Source: Candidatus Defluviilinea gracilis (lineage in GTDB: Bacteria > Chloroflexota > Anaerolineae > Anaerolineales > Villigracilaceae). Taken from it: a DNA stretch of 64,000 bases. The stretch lies in assembly GCA_016716235.1 (NCBI GenBank), contig JADJWS010000001.1, positions 2,046,001-2,110,000 of the forward strand, given 5' to 3'. A model generated the notes under the pieces. It searched no databases, was not told where the DNA came from, and saw nothing but the letters and a program-made list of their open reading frames with translations. This document shows positions 15,341-23,449 of the stretch, piece after piece. Position 1 is the stretch's first letter, and every line of letters begins with the position of its first letter. The position numbers and the translations under genes are program-made.

Positions 15341-17293
15341 ATGACAGATCAACAATCGGGGATGGATGGGGATGTTTTGAAGGCGCGCCGATTCATTGCC
15401 TTTATAGGGTTCGCGCTTCTCCTCCTGAGTCAAATCCTGATCGCGTCACAGCCTGTCAATGATCTTGTTGTTTTTCCACCGTTTACGGGCCTGGCTCTAG
15501 CGGGCGCAATCTTGTTCCTGGTGGGATTGACACTTCAACCCACAGGGTTTTTGCAAAAGATTTCAACTCATCCTCTGTTTCGCGATCAAGTATTCTGGCG
15601 CTTGTTTGCAATAACGCTTTCCGCGCTGGCGGCATACGGCGCGACTCTTTCTCAGAGGAATTACCTGCCTATCATGTCCATTTGGGTCATGGGGGTGATC
15701 GGTTACCTGTTCGGGTTTGCGAATGGGGGTGTGTCTGTGGGGACCATCAAGGAAAAAATACGAGAAAACCGCATCGAGATTTTGTTGGCGCTTGCCGTAA
15801 CGGCCGTTGCTGTCGCCGCGCGTTTTTACAATCTTGGGCAGGTTCCGCGAGTCCTGGATGGCGATGAAGGGTTGGTTGGGCTTGCCGCCCAATCTACGGC
15901 TGTGGGAAGGTTATCCAACCCGTTCGCTTTATGGGAAAATTTTGGCGCTCTCTATCTGCAAGTCATCAACATCGCGCTCAGGTCGTTTGGCGCAAATTCC
16001 TTTGCATTGCGGCTGGCGCCTGCGATCGGAGGCGTGATAGCCGTTCCCGCGTTATATCTGTTTGCCCGCCAGGTCGGCGGACCCAGAATTGCGTTGATCG
16101 CGTCTATTCTGTTGGCGATATCGCATACGCATATCAATTTCAGCCGTATTGCGTCTGTGGCGTATATTCATGGCACCTGGCTTGTGCCGCTTGAATTATA
16201 TTTCCTCTTAAGCGGGCTCGAAAAACGCCAGGCTTGGCGGACCGCGTTGAGCGGCATTCTGGTGGCGATCCATTTTTCAGTCTATTTGACGGCGCAGGTC
16301 ATGATTGCGCTTGTGCTGGTCTACATGTTGCTCGCCCTCATTTTTTACCGAGCGTGGTTCAAAACGATCTATCGAGTCGCGCTCGCTTTTTGGGGCGGCT
16401 TCTTGATCGCGATCCTGCCGGAAGCGGTTTACATTTCACGCAATACGAACGAATTTCTGAATCGGCTGGCGCAGAATGGAACCTTTCAATCGGGCTGGCT
16501 GGATATCACCATCCAAAGCACGGGACAATCGGCGGCGACCATTCTCTTTGGGCGCGTGGTTCACGCCTTTCTGTCGCTTATTTATTACCCGGCGTTCGAT
16601 TTTTATGGCTCCCCGGCGCCCATGCTAACCGTCGTTTCATCTGTGTTGTTTTTAATCGGCTTGGCTGTCTCCTTATTACGCGCTCGTTCGCGCGAATACC
16701 TTCTCCTGAACGGATATTTCTGGGGCGCAACCTTGGCTGTGGGTTTATTTGCCATTCCCCCTTCCGCGGATTCATACCGAATGTTGATGGCGTTTCCCGC
16801 GGCGTTGGTCATGTGCGCGATTGGACTGGATCAGATTCTCGCGGTATTTGGGATAGGGTGGCAAAATTCAAAGCAAGCGTACGCGTTCTCTATATCGATA
16901 GTCCTTCTCGGCTTGCTCATCCTCAACGCATGGACTTATTTTGGCGATTTTGCGGGCCAGTGTCGTTTTGGAGGAAACCTGGCGGGTCGCTTTGCATCTT
17001 ATCTGGGGTCATACGTGAAGACCCTCGAGAGCGAGTCTTCGGTGTATTTGCTTAGCGACGGTCAATTTTTTTATGGGAGTCACGCATCCACTGACTTTCT
17101 CAGCCAACACAGGCCGATCATCAACCATTCTGATCCGATCGATTCGTTACGCGCGATTCACGGTGAAACGATCATTGCCAACCCGGATCGAATCAAAGAA
17201 TTGGAAGATTGGGTGCGCCTCCACCCCGGCGGCAAAGTTCATTATGTCTATGATTGCCAAAATACCATCTTGATGGCGTATCAAATTCCCTAG
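15341..17293 (+). CDS. Glycosyltransferase family 39 (PMT/ArnT-like) membrane protein
   Basis: A 650-residue GT-C membrane glycosyltransferase with about 12 helices. The first extracytoplasmic loop has VLDGDEGLVGLAAQ, the acidic motif expected for the catalytic site in PMT/ArnT-like enzymes; NINFSRIASVAYIHG-type residues follow at about 265. Such enzymes take sugar from a polyprenyl-phosphate donor and transfer it outside the membrane to protein or glycan. The two downstream genes are a methyltransferase and a DPM1-like GT2 that could make the polyprenyl-phosphate sugar donor. The last ~120 residues form a soluble domain. The acceptor is unknown. Confidence 0.85.
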   Translation: MTDQQSGMDGDVLKARRFIAFIGFALLLLSQILIASQPVNDLVVFPPFTGLALAGAILFLVGLTLQPTGFLQKISTHPLFRDQVFWRLFAITLSALAAYGATLSQRNYLPIMSIWVMGVIGYLFGFANGGVSVGTIKEKIRENRIEILLALAVTAVAVAARFYNLGQVPRVLDGDEGLVGLAAQSTAVGRLSNPFALWENFGALYLQVINIALRSFGANSFALRLAPAIGGVIAVPALYLFARQVGGPRIALIASILLAISHTHINFSRIASVAYIHGTWLVPLELYFLLSGLEKRQAWRTALSGILVAIHFSVYLTAQVMIALVLVYMLLALIFYRAWFKTIYRVALAFWGGFLIAILPEAVYISRNTNEFLNRLAQNGTFQSGWLDITIQSTGQSAATILFGRVVHAFLSLIYYPAFDFYGSPAPMLTVVSSVLFLIGLAVSLLRARSREYLLLNGYFWGATLAVGLFAIPPSADSYRMLMAFPAALVMCAIGLDQILAVFGIGWQNSKQAYAFSISIVLLGLLILNAWTYFGDFAGQCRFGGNLAGRFASYLGSYVKTLESESSVYLLSDGQFFYGSHASTDFLSQHRPIINHSDPIDSLRAIHGETIIANPDRIKELEDWVRLHPGGKVHYVYDCQNTILMAYQIP

Positions 17294-17302
17294 CGAGGAA
17301 CC

Positions 17303-18052
17303 TTGGACCCGCGCGAATATGAACTCATGTACCGGGTCGAAGACGAGCATTGGTGGTATCGCGGCATGGCGTCCATCACGCGGACGATGCTTGCCCGTTG
17401 GTACGGCGCTTCTTCATCGCTTCGCATCCTCGATGCGGGATGCGGGACCGGTTCAGCCATGACCGCGCTTCTGCCTGCCTATGGTTGCGTGACCGGCGTG
17501 GATATTCACCCTCTCGCCTTGCAGTTCTGCCGTAAGAGAGGCATTTCCCGCATCGCTTGCGCCTCAATTCTCGACCTTCCATTTGGTTCGGCGGAATTCG
17601 ACCTTGTGACCAGCTTCGACGTCCTCTACGAAAAAGCAGTTGATAGCGATCTCGCTGCGCTTCGTGAATTTGCCCGTGTTCTTGTTCCGAATGGGCGCGT
17701 GCTTCTACGCCTCCCCGCGTACGATTGGCTGCGCGGGCGGCATGATGAGATGGTGCATACAAAGAAACGATATACCGCCAAAGAGGTCGCCCATTTGCTG
17801 GCTGAAGGCGGATTCAAGGTCGAGCACATCACGTTTGCCAATATGTTTTTGTTTCCCCTGGCAGTGTTGAAGCGCATAGGCGAAACACTATTCTCTGCGA
17901 GAGAAGGACGATCCGACCTCAACTTGAATGCGGGGATATTCAACACGATCTTCGAGAAAATTCTGACGAGTGAATCAGCCCTCATTGCTAGAAACAGCCT
18001 GCCCTTTGGCTTGAGCGTTGTCGCAGTGGGGCGAAAGGGGCAAACCGCGTGA
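17303..18052 (+). CDS. Class I SAM-dependent methyltransferase
   Basis: A 249-residue methyltransferase starting MDPREYELMYRVEDEHWWYRGM, a beginning shared by a family found in glycan clusters. Motif I is ILDAGCGTGSAM, followed by GVDIHPLALQFC and FDLVTSFDVLYEKAV. The TTG start at 17303 has GAGGA 5 bp upstream and fits the family N-terminus better than the later ATG. It sits 9 bp after the GT39 gene and overlaps the GT2 gene by 4 bp, so the three are likely one operon. Substrate unknown. Confidence 0.87.
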   Translation: MDPREYELMYRVEDEHWWYRGMASITRTMLARWYGASSSLRILDAGCGTGSAMTALLPAYGCVTGVDIHPLALQFCRKRGISRIACASILDLPFGSAEFDLVTSFDVLYEKAVDSDLAALREFARVLVPNGRVLLRLPAYDWLRGRHDEMVHTKKRYTAKEVAHLLAEGGFKVEHITFANMFLFPLAVLKRIGETLFSAREGRSDLNLNAGIFNTIFEKILTSESALIARNSLPFGLSVVAVGRKGQTA

Positions 18053-18789
18053 CAACGAATCCCGCACAGGGACGAGTGTCCAGCATCAGCGCGGTATTCC
18101 CGGCGTATAACGATGGCGGTTCGATCGCGAGCATGATCAGCGCGGCGAGCGTTGCGCTGCGTCAGGTCTCCAATGATTTTGAAATTGTGGTTGTGAATGA
18201 CGGAAGCGCAGACTACACAACAACCGTCCTGGATGAGATGAGGAATAGATATCCCGAATTGCGTATCATTCATCACCCTGTAAATAAGGGATACGGCGCG
18301 GCTCTGCGAAGCGGCTTCAAGGCGGCGACCAAAGATTGGGTTTTTTATACCGACGGCGACTCGCAATACAACCCGCTGGAGTTGCCTCTGCTCGTGAGCG
18401 CGCTTCACGAGGGCGCGGATGCCGCGAACGGATACAAACTCAGCCGCAATGATTCAATTCTTCGAACTATCATCGGTCGCGCGTATCACAACCTCGTCAA
18501 AATATTTTTCGGTATTCGCATCCGCGATGTGGATTGTGACTTTCGTTTAATTCCCCGCAGGATTCTCAACGAGATCGAATTAGAAAGTGTCAGCGGGGCG
18601 ATCTGTCTTGAAATGGTCAAGAAGATCGAAGACGCGGGGTATGTGTTCGCCGAAGTCCCCGTCAATCATTACTCGCGCAAGTACGGCGTCTCTCAATTCT
18701 TCGTCCCCTGGCGGATCATTCGCTCACTGCGGCAGTTGGCTGGACTGTATTGGAAACTTGTTGTTCAAAAAAGACACAAACGGGTTTGA
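18049..18789 (+). CDS. Glycosyltransferase family 2 (polyprenyl-phosphate mannose/glucose synthase-like)
   Basis: A 246-residue GT-A enzyme close to DPM1/ArnC. It has the nucleotide-binding start SAVFPAYNDGGS, VNDGSADYT, and the metal-binding DxD-type FYTDGDSQYN near residue 103. DCDFRLIPRRIL and EVPVNHYSRKYGVS match the C-terminal conserved parts of this group. No membrane helices are present. It starts at a GTG overlapping the methyltransferase stop (GTGA). It probably makes the lipid-phosphate sugar used by the GT39 protein of the same operon. Confidence 0.88.
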   Translation: MTTNPAQGRVSSISAVFPAYNDGGSIASMISAASVALRQVSNDFEIVVVNDGSADYTTTVLDEMRNRYPELRIIHHPVNKGYGAALRSGFKAATKDWVFYTDGDSQYNPLELPLLVSALHEGADAANGYKLSRNDSILRTIIGRAYHNLVKIFFGIRIRDVDCDFRLIPRRILNEIELESVSGAICLEMVKKIEDAGYVFAEVPVNHYSRKYGVSQFFVPWRIIRSLRQLAGLYWKLVVQKRHKRV

Positions 18790-19102
18790 AGCGCCATGGC
18801 GTTTTTGTTCTCAGAGACTGTTTTCTTAAGTCTTAAACCCTGTTCTTTTGTACACGGATTTCACGGAACACACGGAAAAAAGACAGCCTTTTATATGATC
18901 CTTCCGTGAAAATCCGTGAAATCCGTGGCGTCCGTGTCTAAAAAAGAAGTTAAGAAACGCTCTCTCAGGCAATTTTTGCGATGTTGAGATGCCACGAGGC
19001 AGACTGACTCTCAACCTGGTTGAAAATCAATCGCAAGCGGGGTTATATCCAATCTCCCACCTCCACCTAGAATTTCATACTAACAATCGTTATACTGCCG
19101 CA
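18790..19102. other. 313-bp intergenic region between the GT operon and the FTR1 gene
   Basis: No gene seen. It starts with a short hairpin and T run (CGCCATGGCGTTTTTG) that may end the GT operon, continues with the nested palindromic element at 18808-18970, and ends with TATACT at 19091-19096, 6 bp before the FTR1 start codon. Confidence 0.55.
18808..18970. repeat. Nested palindromic element (~160 bp)
   Basis: Outer arms CTCAGAGACTGTTTTCTTAA and TTAAGAAACGCTCTCTCAG are imperfect inverted copies. Inner arms ACACGGATTTCACGGA and TCCGTGAAATCCGTGG, followed by CGTCCGTGT, form a second inverted pair. The centre is A/T-rich. No coding potential. Confidence 0.8.
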
Positions 19103-21493
19103 ATGACTCAACATAGGAAGTGCGGCGCGTTTATTCCCTTTCAACATGTTCCCATATCGCGCTTCATTTATCTTTTATTGCCTCTCCTCCTGTTCTTCGC
19201 GTTCACCCTCCCCGCCCGCGCCCAAACCACTCCCGTCTGGGATTCTGCCCAGCGGATGCGCGACCTCGCCTTTCAAGCCCAAAGCGAGTTGTATGCCGCC
19301 GCGCGCGCCAGCGACCCCGCCGCCAATTATCAGACCGCCGCGAGTTTGCTCGACCAAGCCGCAGAAATTTACGCGACGAGTCTACAACCCGCGTATCAAA
19401 AATCCGCGCCAGAAGCCGACGCGCTGGTTTTGAATTCTTTGACTCGCGCGCGAACCGCCGCGCTGGATGGCAACGCCGCCGCCTTAGCCGCCGCGCGCGG
19501 ACGCCTCTGGACCGCCCTTTTGCAGGGTAGCCAAACTTTGACTTTAGCCACGCTGACGGCGGGCGACTCTGCCGCCGCCGCTGAATGGCTGAAATTGCGC
19601 GAATACCGCTCCGCCACGCGCGTCAACACGGTGGACGATCCGTCGGCGCAGGCGCTTGCCGAAGTGGCGCAGAATCAACTGTCGGCGGGGGATGCGGCGG
19701 ATATCATCGCCAACGATCTGCGCGACTCCTACTTCTTCCGCCTGCGCGATGCGTTGACTCAAATCGAAGATGCGGTTGAGAAAAAATTCCCCACCCGCGC
19801 CGCCGAATGGGCGGGGCAGTCGGCGGGATATTTCTCCATCCTGCAAGCGGATATGCGCGAGAAGCTCGGCGCGGACGAAACCGCCGCGTTGCAAGATTCT
19901 TTTGCCGCGCTCGAAGCCGCCGCGTTGAACGAAGATTGGGCGGAAGTCAAAACGCAAGCGGACGGCATTCATGCGGCGCTGACGAATTATCAGCCCGTTG
20001 AACTCACGCCCGCCGAAATTTCCAAACGCGGACAACTGCTGTATCTCTTCACCAATCTCATTTACGTCGAATACAAGAACGGCGTGCGCGATGGGAAGAT
20101 CACAGTCGCCATCGAATATCAGGAAGCGATCACCTTTCGCGCCCAGGCGCAAACGGTCTTTGAAGACGTGCGCCCGTCCATTGCCGCTGTGGACCCGAAC
20201 GCCGCCGCGCGGCTTGAAGCGATCTTGAGCGAACTCAATACGACGATCCTCAATTATGGCGAACCGAACGACGTGAAAGTTTTGGTGGATGAAGCGCTGG
20301 GGATTATCGAATCCACGTTGAAGGTCAGCGCGGACGCGACCGATACCTCCGCGGCGTTCACCATTTTGAATACACTGCTCAATGAAATGCTGACCTCCGC
20401 CCGCGCGGGAAATTACGCCGACGCGGAACGCGCGCGCATCGAAGCCTACGCCATTTACGAAAGCGGACCCGAACAACGGCTGGCGCATCGCGCTCCCGTC
20501 CTTTCGCGCGAGCTCGAAGGCTTGTTTTGGGAAGGCACAGAAGGGCAGAAGGGCTTGTCCACGCTGATCGCCGATCAAGCCCCCGCCGAGGAAATTGCCG
20601 CCAGCGTGAACCAGCTCAACGTCAAGTTGAACGAAGCGCAGGATTTTCTCTCCGTCGGCATGAGCGGATTTTTAGCCGTCGTCAACAGCATGGTCATCAT
20701 CCTGCGCGAAGGTTTGGAAGCGGTGCTGATCCTCGGCGCGATCCTCGGTTATTTGAGCGCCACCAACAGCCCGCGCAAATTCAGCGCGTGGGTTTATGCG
20801 GGCGTCGCCGCCGCGATCGCGTTGAGCCTCCTCATCTGGTGGGCGGCGCAAAGCTTCATCACCATCACCGTCGCGCAACGCGAAGTGATCGAAGGCGCCT
20901 CCAGTTTGCTGGCGGTGGTCGTGTTGTTTTACGTCACCAACTGGCTGTTTGAAAAAGTGTACGTGGTGGATTGGATCGCCTACGTCAAAGCGCAGGTGGG
21001 CAAGGCGCTCAACACGGGTTCGGCGCTGGCGTTGGCGGGCTTGGGCTTCACCGTCGTTTTCCGCGAAGGCTTTGAAACTGTTTTGTTTTATCAAGCCCTC
21101 GCCTTCGACGCGCCCGCCAGTTCGATCTTGCTCGGCTTCGTCATTGGCGCGGTCGTCATCTTCGCCGTCGCGTATGCGATTTTGAAATTGAGCAAACGCC
21201 TGCCGCTCAAACCGTTCTTCACCGTCACAGGTTTATTGCTGATGATGCTGGCGTTCAACCTGACGGGCGCGGGCGTGCGCGGTTTGCAGGAGGCGGGTCT
21301 CGTCGCCGCGCATTTGCTGACGTGGATTCCCGAAAACTTGATCCTGATGGAACTCTTCGGCGTGTACCCCACGCTCGAAACCACGCTCGCGCAAATTTTA
21401 TTTTTGCTATTGCTGATCGCTACATTCAGTTACAGTCTATGGCGCAAGAAAAAGAAAGACACCCTCATCACACAACCCAAAGGAGTTTCGTAA
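19103..21493 (+). CDS. FTR1 family iron permease with large extracytoplasmic domain
   Basis: A 796-residue protein: signal peptide (IYLLLPLLLFFAFTLPARA), a helical extracytoplasmic domain of about 500 residues, then a seven-helix FTR1 permease. Both iron-translocation motifs are present, REGLE near residue 536 and REGFE near 654, in the contexts VIILREGLEAVLI and VVFREGFETVLFY. The family imports Fe3+ or, with an oxidase, Fe2+. ATG 19103 is preferred over the upstream frame opening because it begins the signal peptide; TATACT lies 6 bp upstream. A lipoprotein, a b-type cytochrome-like protein and a multihaem cytochrome follow in the same direction. Confidence 0.9.
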   Translation: MTQHRKCGAFIPFQHVPISRFIYLLLPLLLFFAFTLPARAQTTPVWDSAQRMRDLAFQAQSELYAAARASDPAANYQTAASLLDQAAEIYATSLQPAYQKSAPEADALVLNSLTRARTAALDGNAAALAAARGRLWTALLQGSQTLTLATLTAGDSAAAAEWLKLREYRSATRVNTVDDPSAQALAEVAQNQLSAGDAADIIANDLRDSYFFRLRDALTQIEDAVEKKFPTRAAEWAGQSAGYFSILQADMREKLGADETAALQDSFAALEAAALNEDWAEVKTQADGIHAALTNYQPVELTPAEISKRGQLLYLFTNLIYVEYKNGVRDGKITVAIEYQEAITFRAQAQTVFEDVRPSIAAVDPNAAARLEAILSELNTTILNYGEPNDVKVLVDEALGIIESTLKVSADATDTSAAFTILNTLLNEMLTSARAGNYADAERARIEAYAIYESGPEQRLAHRAPVLSRELEGLFWEGTEGQKGLSTLIADQAPAEEIAASVNQLNVKLNEAQDFLSVGMSGFLAVVNSMVIILREGLEAVLILGAILGYLSATNSPRKFSAWVYAGVAAAIALSLLIWWAAQSFITITVAQREVIEGASSLLAVVVLFYVTNWLFEKVYVVDWIAYVKAQVGKALNTGSALALAGLGFTVVFREGFETVLFYQALAFDAPASSILLGFVIGAVVIFAVAYAILKLSKRLPLKPFFTVTGLLLMMLAFNLTGAGVRGLQEAGLVAAHLLTWIPENLILMELFGVYPTLETTLAQILFLLLLIATFSYSLWRKKKKDTLITQPKGVS

Positions 21494-21496
21494 GAC

Positions 21497-22684
21497 ATGC
21501 AGAAAAATTGGATCACATCCCTGACAGGGATTCTGACCCTCAGCCTGATTCTCTCCGCGTGCGCGACGCCTCAAGCCGCGCCGACAGTTGATTCGGCTTC
21601 GACAGAACCCGCCGCCGCCCAAGCCGACCTCAGCGCAGTGAAAGCCTACGCGGTGGATCAGGCGTCCCGTATGCAAGAAGCGACGGCGTCCCTGCGCGCG
21701 GGCGCGGAAAAATATTACGCCGCCATCGCCCAAATCAAAGCGGACCATCCCGATGCGAATCCCTACGAATATTTGTGGGCGAATCATGCCGAAGCCGCGA
21801 AAACCCTGCTCGATAAAATGCGCGCCGACTGGCTCGAAGCGCACACGCATTACGAATTGAATGAAGGCATCATCGCAGGCGTGCCTGCGCTTGCCTATTA
21901 CGACGGCTGGCTGGACGCGGGTGCGCCCGCCTCTGAAGACCCCGAAGCGATTCAATGGACGTTGAAACTTGCCGATGGCACAACGCTCGAAAGCCCTGGC
22001 AACTTCTTCCACACGCTCACCGAACCCATCTTGTATGGCACGGTTGAAAAATACGTCGGGCTGGCTGTGGATTTGAACGGCGACGGAAGCCTCGGTTTGG
22101 GCGAAGCCCTGCCCGAAGCGGAAATTTTGCTCGGCGCGACGCAAGGTTTGGATAGCGCCGCGCAACAAACACTGGACGCCATCAAAGCCTGGGAGCCGAC
22201 TCTCGAAGACGCTTTCATGGCGATGGTCACGATGATCCCGACCATGAACGAATATTTTGAACAATGGAAGTTATCCACCTTCGTCTCTGGCAACAACTTT
22301 GAAGGGACGGGCTTCATCGCCGCCAGCCGCCTGTTGGATGTGACGGGCATTTTGCAAGGCTTGGACTTGACGTATGATAACATCCGCCCCATCGTCGCCA
22401 ACGCCGACGCCAGCCTCGACACGCAAATTGACGCGGGCTTCACCGATCTGGTGACCTACGTCAACAACTTGTATGATAAAGAAAAGGCTGGCACAGTCTT
22501 CTCGCCTGAAGAAGCCGACGCCTTCGGCACGGAAGCGCAGGATAAAGCCACCGCCCTCGCCGCGCTCGTCGCGCAAGCCGCCGCCAAAGCGAACATTGCG
22601 CTCAACCTCGAAGCGGAAGGCTGGGCGCCCGACGCGCCGCCTGTTATCGAAGTCACTGTCCCCGCCCCCGCGGCGATAGAATGA
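21497..22684 (+). CDS. Lipoprotein partner of the FTR1 permease (EfeO/imelysin-like, tentative)
   Basis: A 395-residue lipoprotein: a 21-residue signal ending LILSAC with the lipid-attached Cys22, a Thr/Ala-rich spacer, then a helical domain. The gene starts 3 bp after the FTR1 stop with AAAGGAGT as Shine-Dalgarno, so it is co-translated with the permease. Position and helical character suggest an EfeO/imelysin-type iron-binding protein that delivers iron to FTR1. HTHYELNEGIIAG near residue 115 could contribute metal ligands. I am sure of the gene and lipobox, less so of the family. Confidence 0.75.
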   Translation: MQKNWITSLTGILTLSLILSACATPQAAPTVDSASTEPAAAQADLSAVKAYAVDQASRMQEATASLRAGAEKYYAAIAQIKADHPDANPYEYLWANHAEAAKTLLDKMRADWLEAHTHYELNEGIIAGVPALAYYDGWLDAGAPASEDPEAIQWTLKLADGTTLESPGNFFHTLTEPILYGTVEKYVGLAVDLNGDGSLGLGEALPEAEILLGATQGLDSAAQQTLDAIKAWEPTLEDAFMAMVTMIPTMNEYFEQWKLSTFVSGNNFEGTGFIAASRLLDVTGILQGLDLTYDNIRPIVANADASLDTQIDAGFTDLVTYVNNLYDKEKAGTVFSPEEADAFGTEAQDKATALAALVAQAAAKANIALNLEAEGWAPDAPPVIEVTVPAPAAIE

Positions 22685-22689
22685 TTCAC

Positions 22690-22788
22690 CTTACGCAGTA
22701 CGGCAAGATTTATCTTGCCATTCACCCGTTTTTCCTCAGAGTAGGTCGCAAAGTGAACTTTGCGGTACGGAACATCGCGTAAGGCGAT
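22690..22788. repeat. Palindromic element with CCTTACGC ends
   Basis: CCTTACGC at the left and GCGTAAGG at the right bracket about 97 bp that include GGCAAGATTTATCTTGCC and CGCAAAGTGAACTTTGCG, two internal hairpins. The TTACGCAG core is shared with 10992-11073 and 62192-62268, and a TTACGCAGTT block occurs at 59431-59440. Confidence 0.75.
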
Positions 22789-22804
22789 TGAATAATTTTC
22801 GCAG

Positions 22805-22861
22805 AACGTCCCGAAGGCTTTTGCACATCAAACCGCCTTCTTCCTAAGCCTTCGGGACGTT
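22805..22861. repeat. 57-bp element with perfect 16-bp inverted ends
   Basis: AACGTCCCGAAGGCTT and AAGCCTTCGGGACGTT are exact inverted copies around a 25-bp loop. It lies 34 bp before the cytochrome b-like gene. It could form a hairpin in any transcript running through from the FTR1 operon. Confidence 0.85.
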
Positions 22862-22894
22862 GAATCTCGCTCTTCTGTTTTGTGGTAAATTTTT

Positions 22895-23449
22895 ATGATT
22901 ACAAACGCAACCGCCAAATCCCGAACTTCCGCCCGCATCTCTCCCGCCGTGAAAGCCGTGCGCGATTATCTCCTGCCGTTCATGGTCTGTTTCGCCATCG
23001 CCCTCGTCAGCGGGTTGTTCTATTACCTCGTCCCGCGCTCGTGGAATTGGCGCGCCTCGCAAGCCGCGTTATGGATTCACCTGATCACTGGCATTCTTGG
23101 ATTCTTTTATTTAATCCCGTATGTATTATCGCATTACAAGAAGAAGGGCGAATTGGCGATCAACCTGATCTTCGTCTGGCGCGCCTTTCGCCGCAACGAA
23201 AACGAATCGGACTGGGCGTATCATCAGCGCGTCTACGGTCACATCCTCAACTGGCTGATGGCTTGGCTCGGTCTGAGCGGATTCATCCTCCTCATCCCCA
23301 GCATTCTGTGGATGAGCGGCGTGGTCTGGATGGCGGGCTACTCCGCGTATCTCATTATGAACACCGCGCATTTGGGGCTGGCGTTGCTGGCGTTGGCGTT
23401 CATCGGCTTTCACGTTGCCCGCCGCAGGAAACGCATCAACCCGCAATGA
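22895..23449 (+). CDS. Four-helix membrane protein, cytochrome b561-like (putative di-haem)
   Basis: A 184-residue integral membrane protein with four predicted helices (about 25-47, 57-78, 115-137, 145-172). Histidines in or next to the helices (His62, His80, His116, His159, His173) are spaced as expected for bis-His b-type haems. The stop overlaps the start of the multihaem cytochrome gene (ATGA), which implies co-translation and a functional pair. It may pass electrons between quinol and the periplasmic cytochrome. No Shine-Dalgarno is obvious; the start follows GGTAAATTTTT. The family name is my best guess. Confidence 0.7.
   Translation: MITNATAKSRTSARISPAVKAVRDYLLPFMVCFAIALVSGLFYYLVPRSWNWRASQAALWIHLITGILGFFYLIPYVLSHYKKKGELAINLIFVWRAFRRNENESDWAYHQRVYGHILNWLMAWLGLSGFILLIPSILWMSGVVWMAGYSAYLIMNTAHLGLALLALAFIGFHVARRRKRINPQ

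Noticed and set aside
19544..20578. Long minus-strand open frame (344 codons) opposite the FTR1 gene.
   Set aside because: It is the mirror of a GC-rich, Ala-rich coding region; residues are Arg/Gly-rich with no domain. The plus strand has a clear signal peptide and REGLE motifs.
22882..23445. Upstream extension of the multihaem cytochrome frame through the whole cytochrome b-like gene.
   Set aside because: The peptide (many Arg, Leu, Pro) has no signal and no domain, while the other frame gives a clean four-helix membrane protein. The ATGA overlap fixes the true start.
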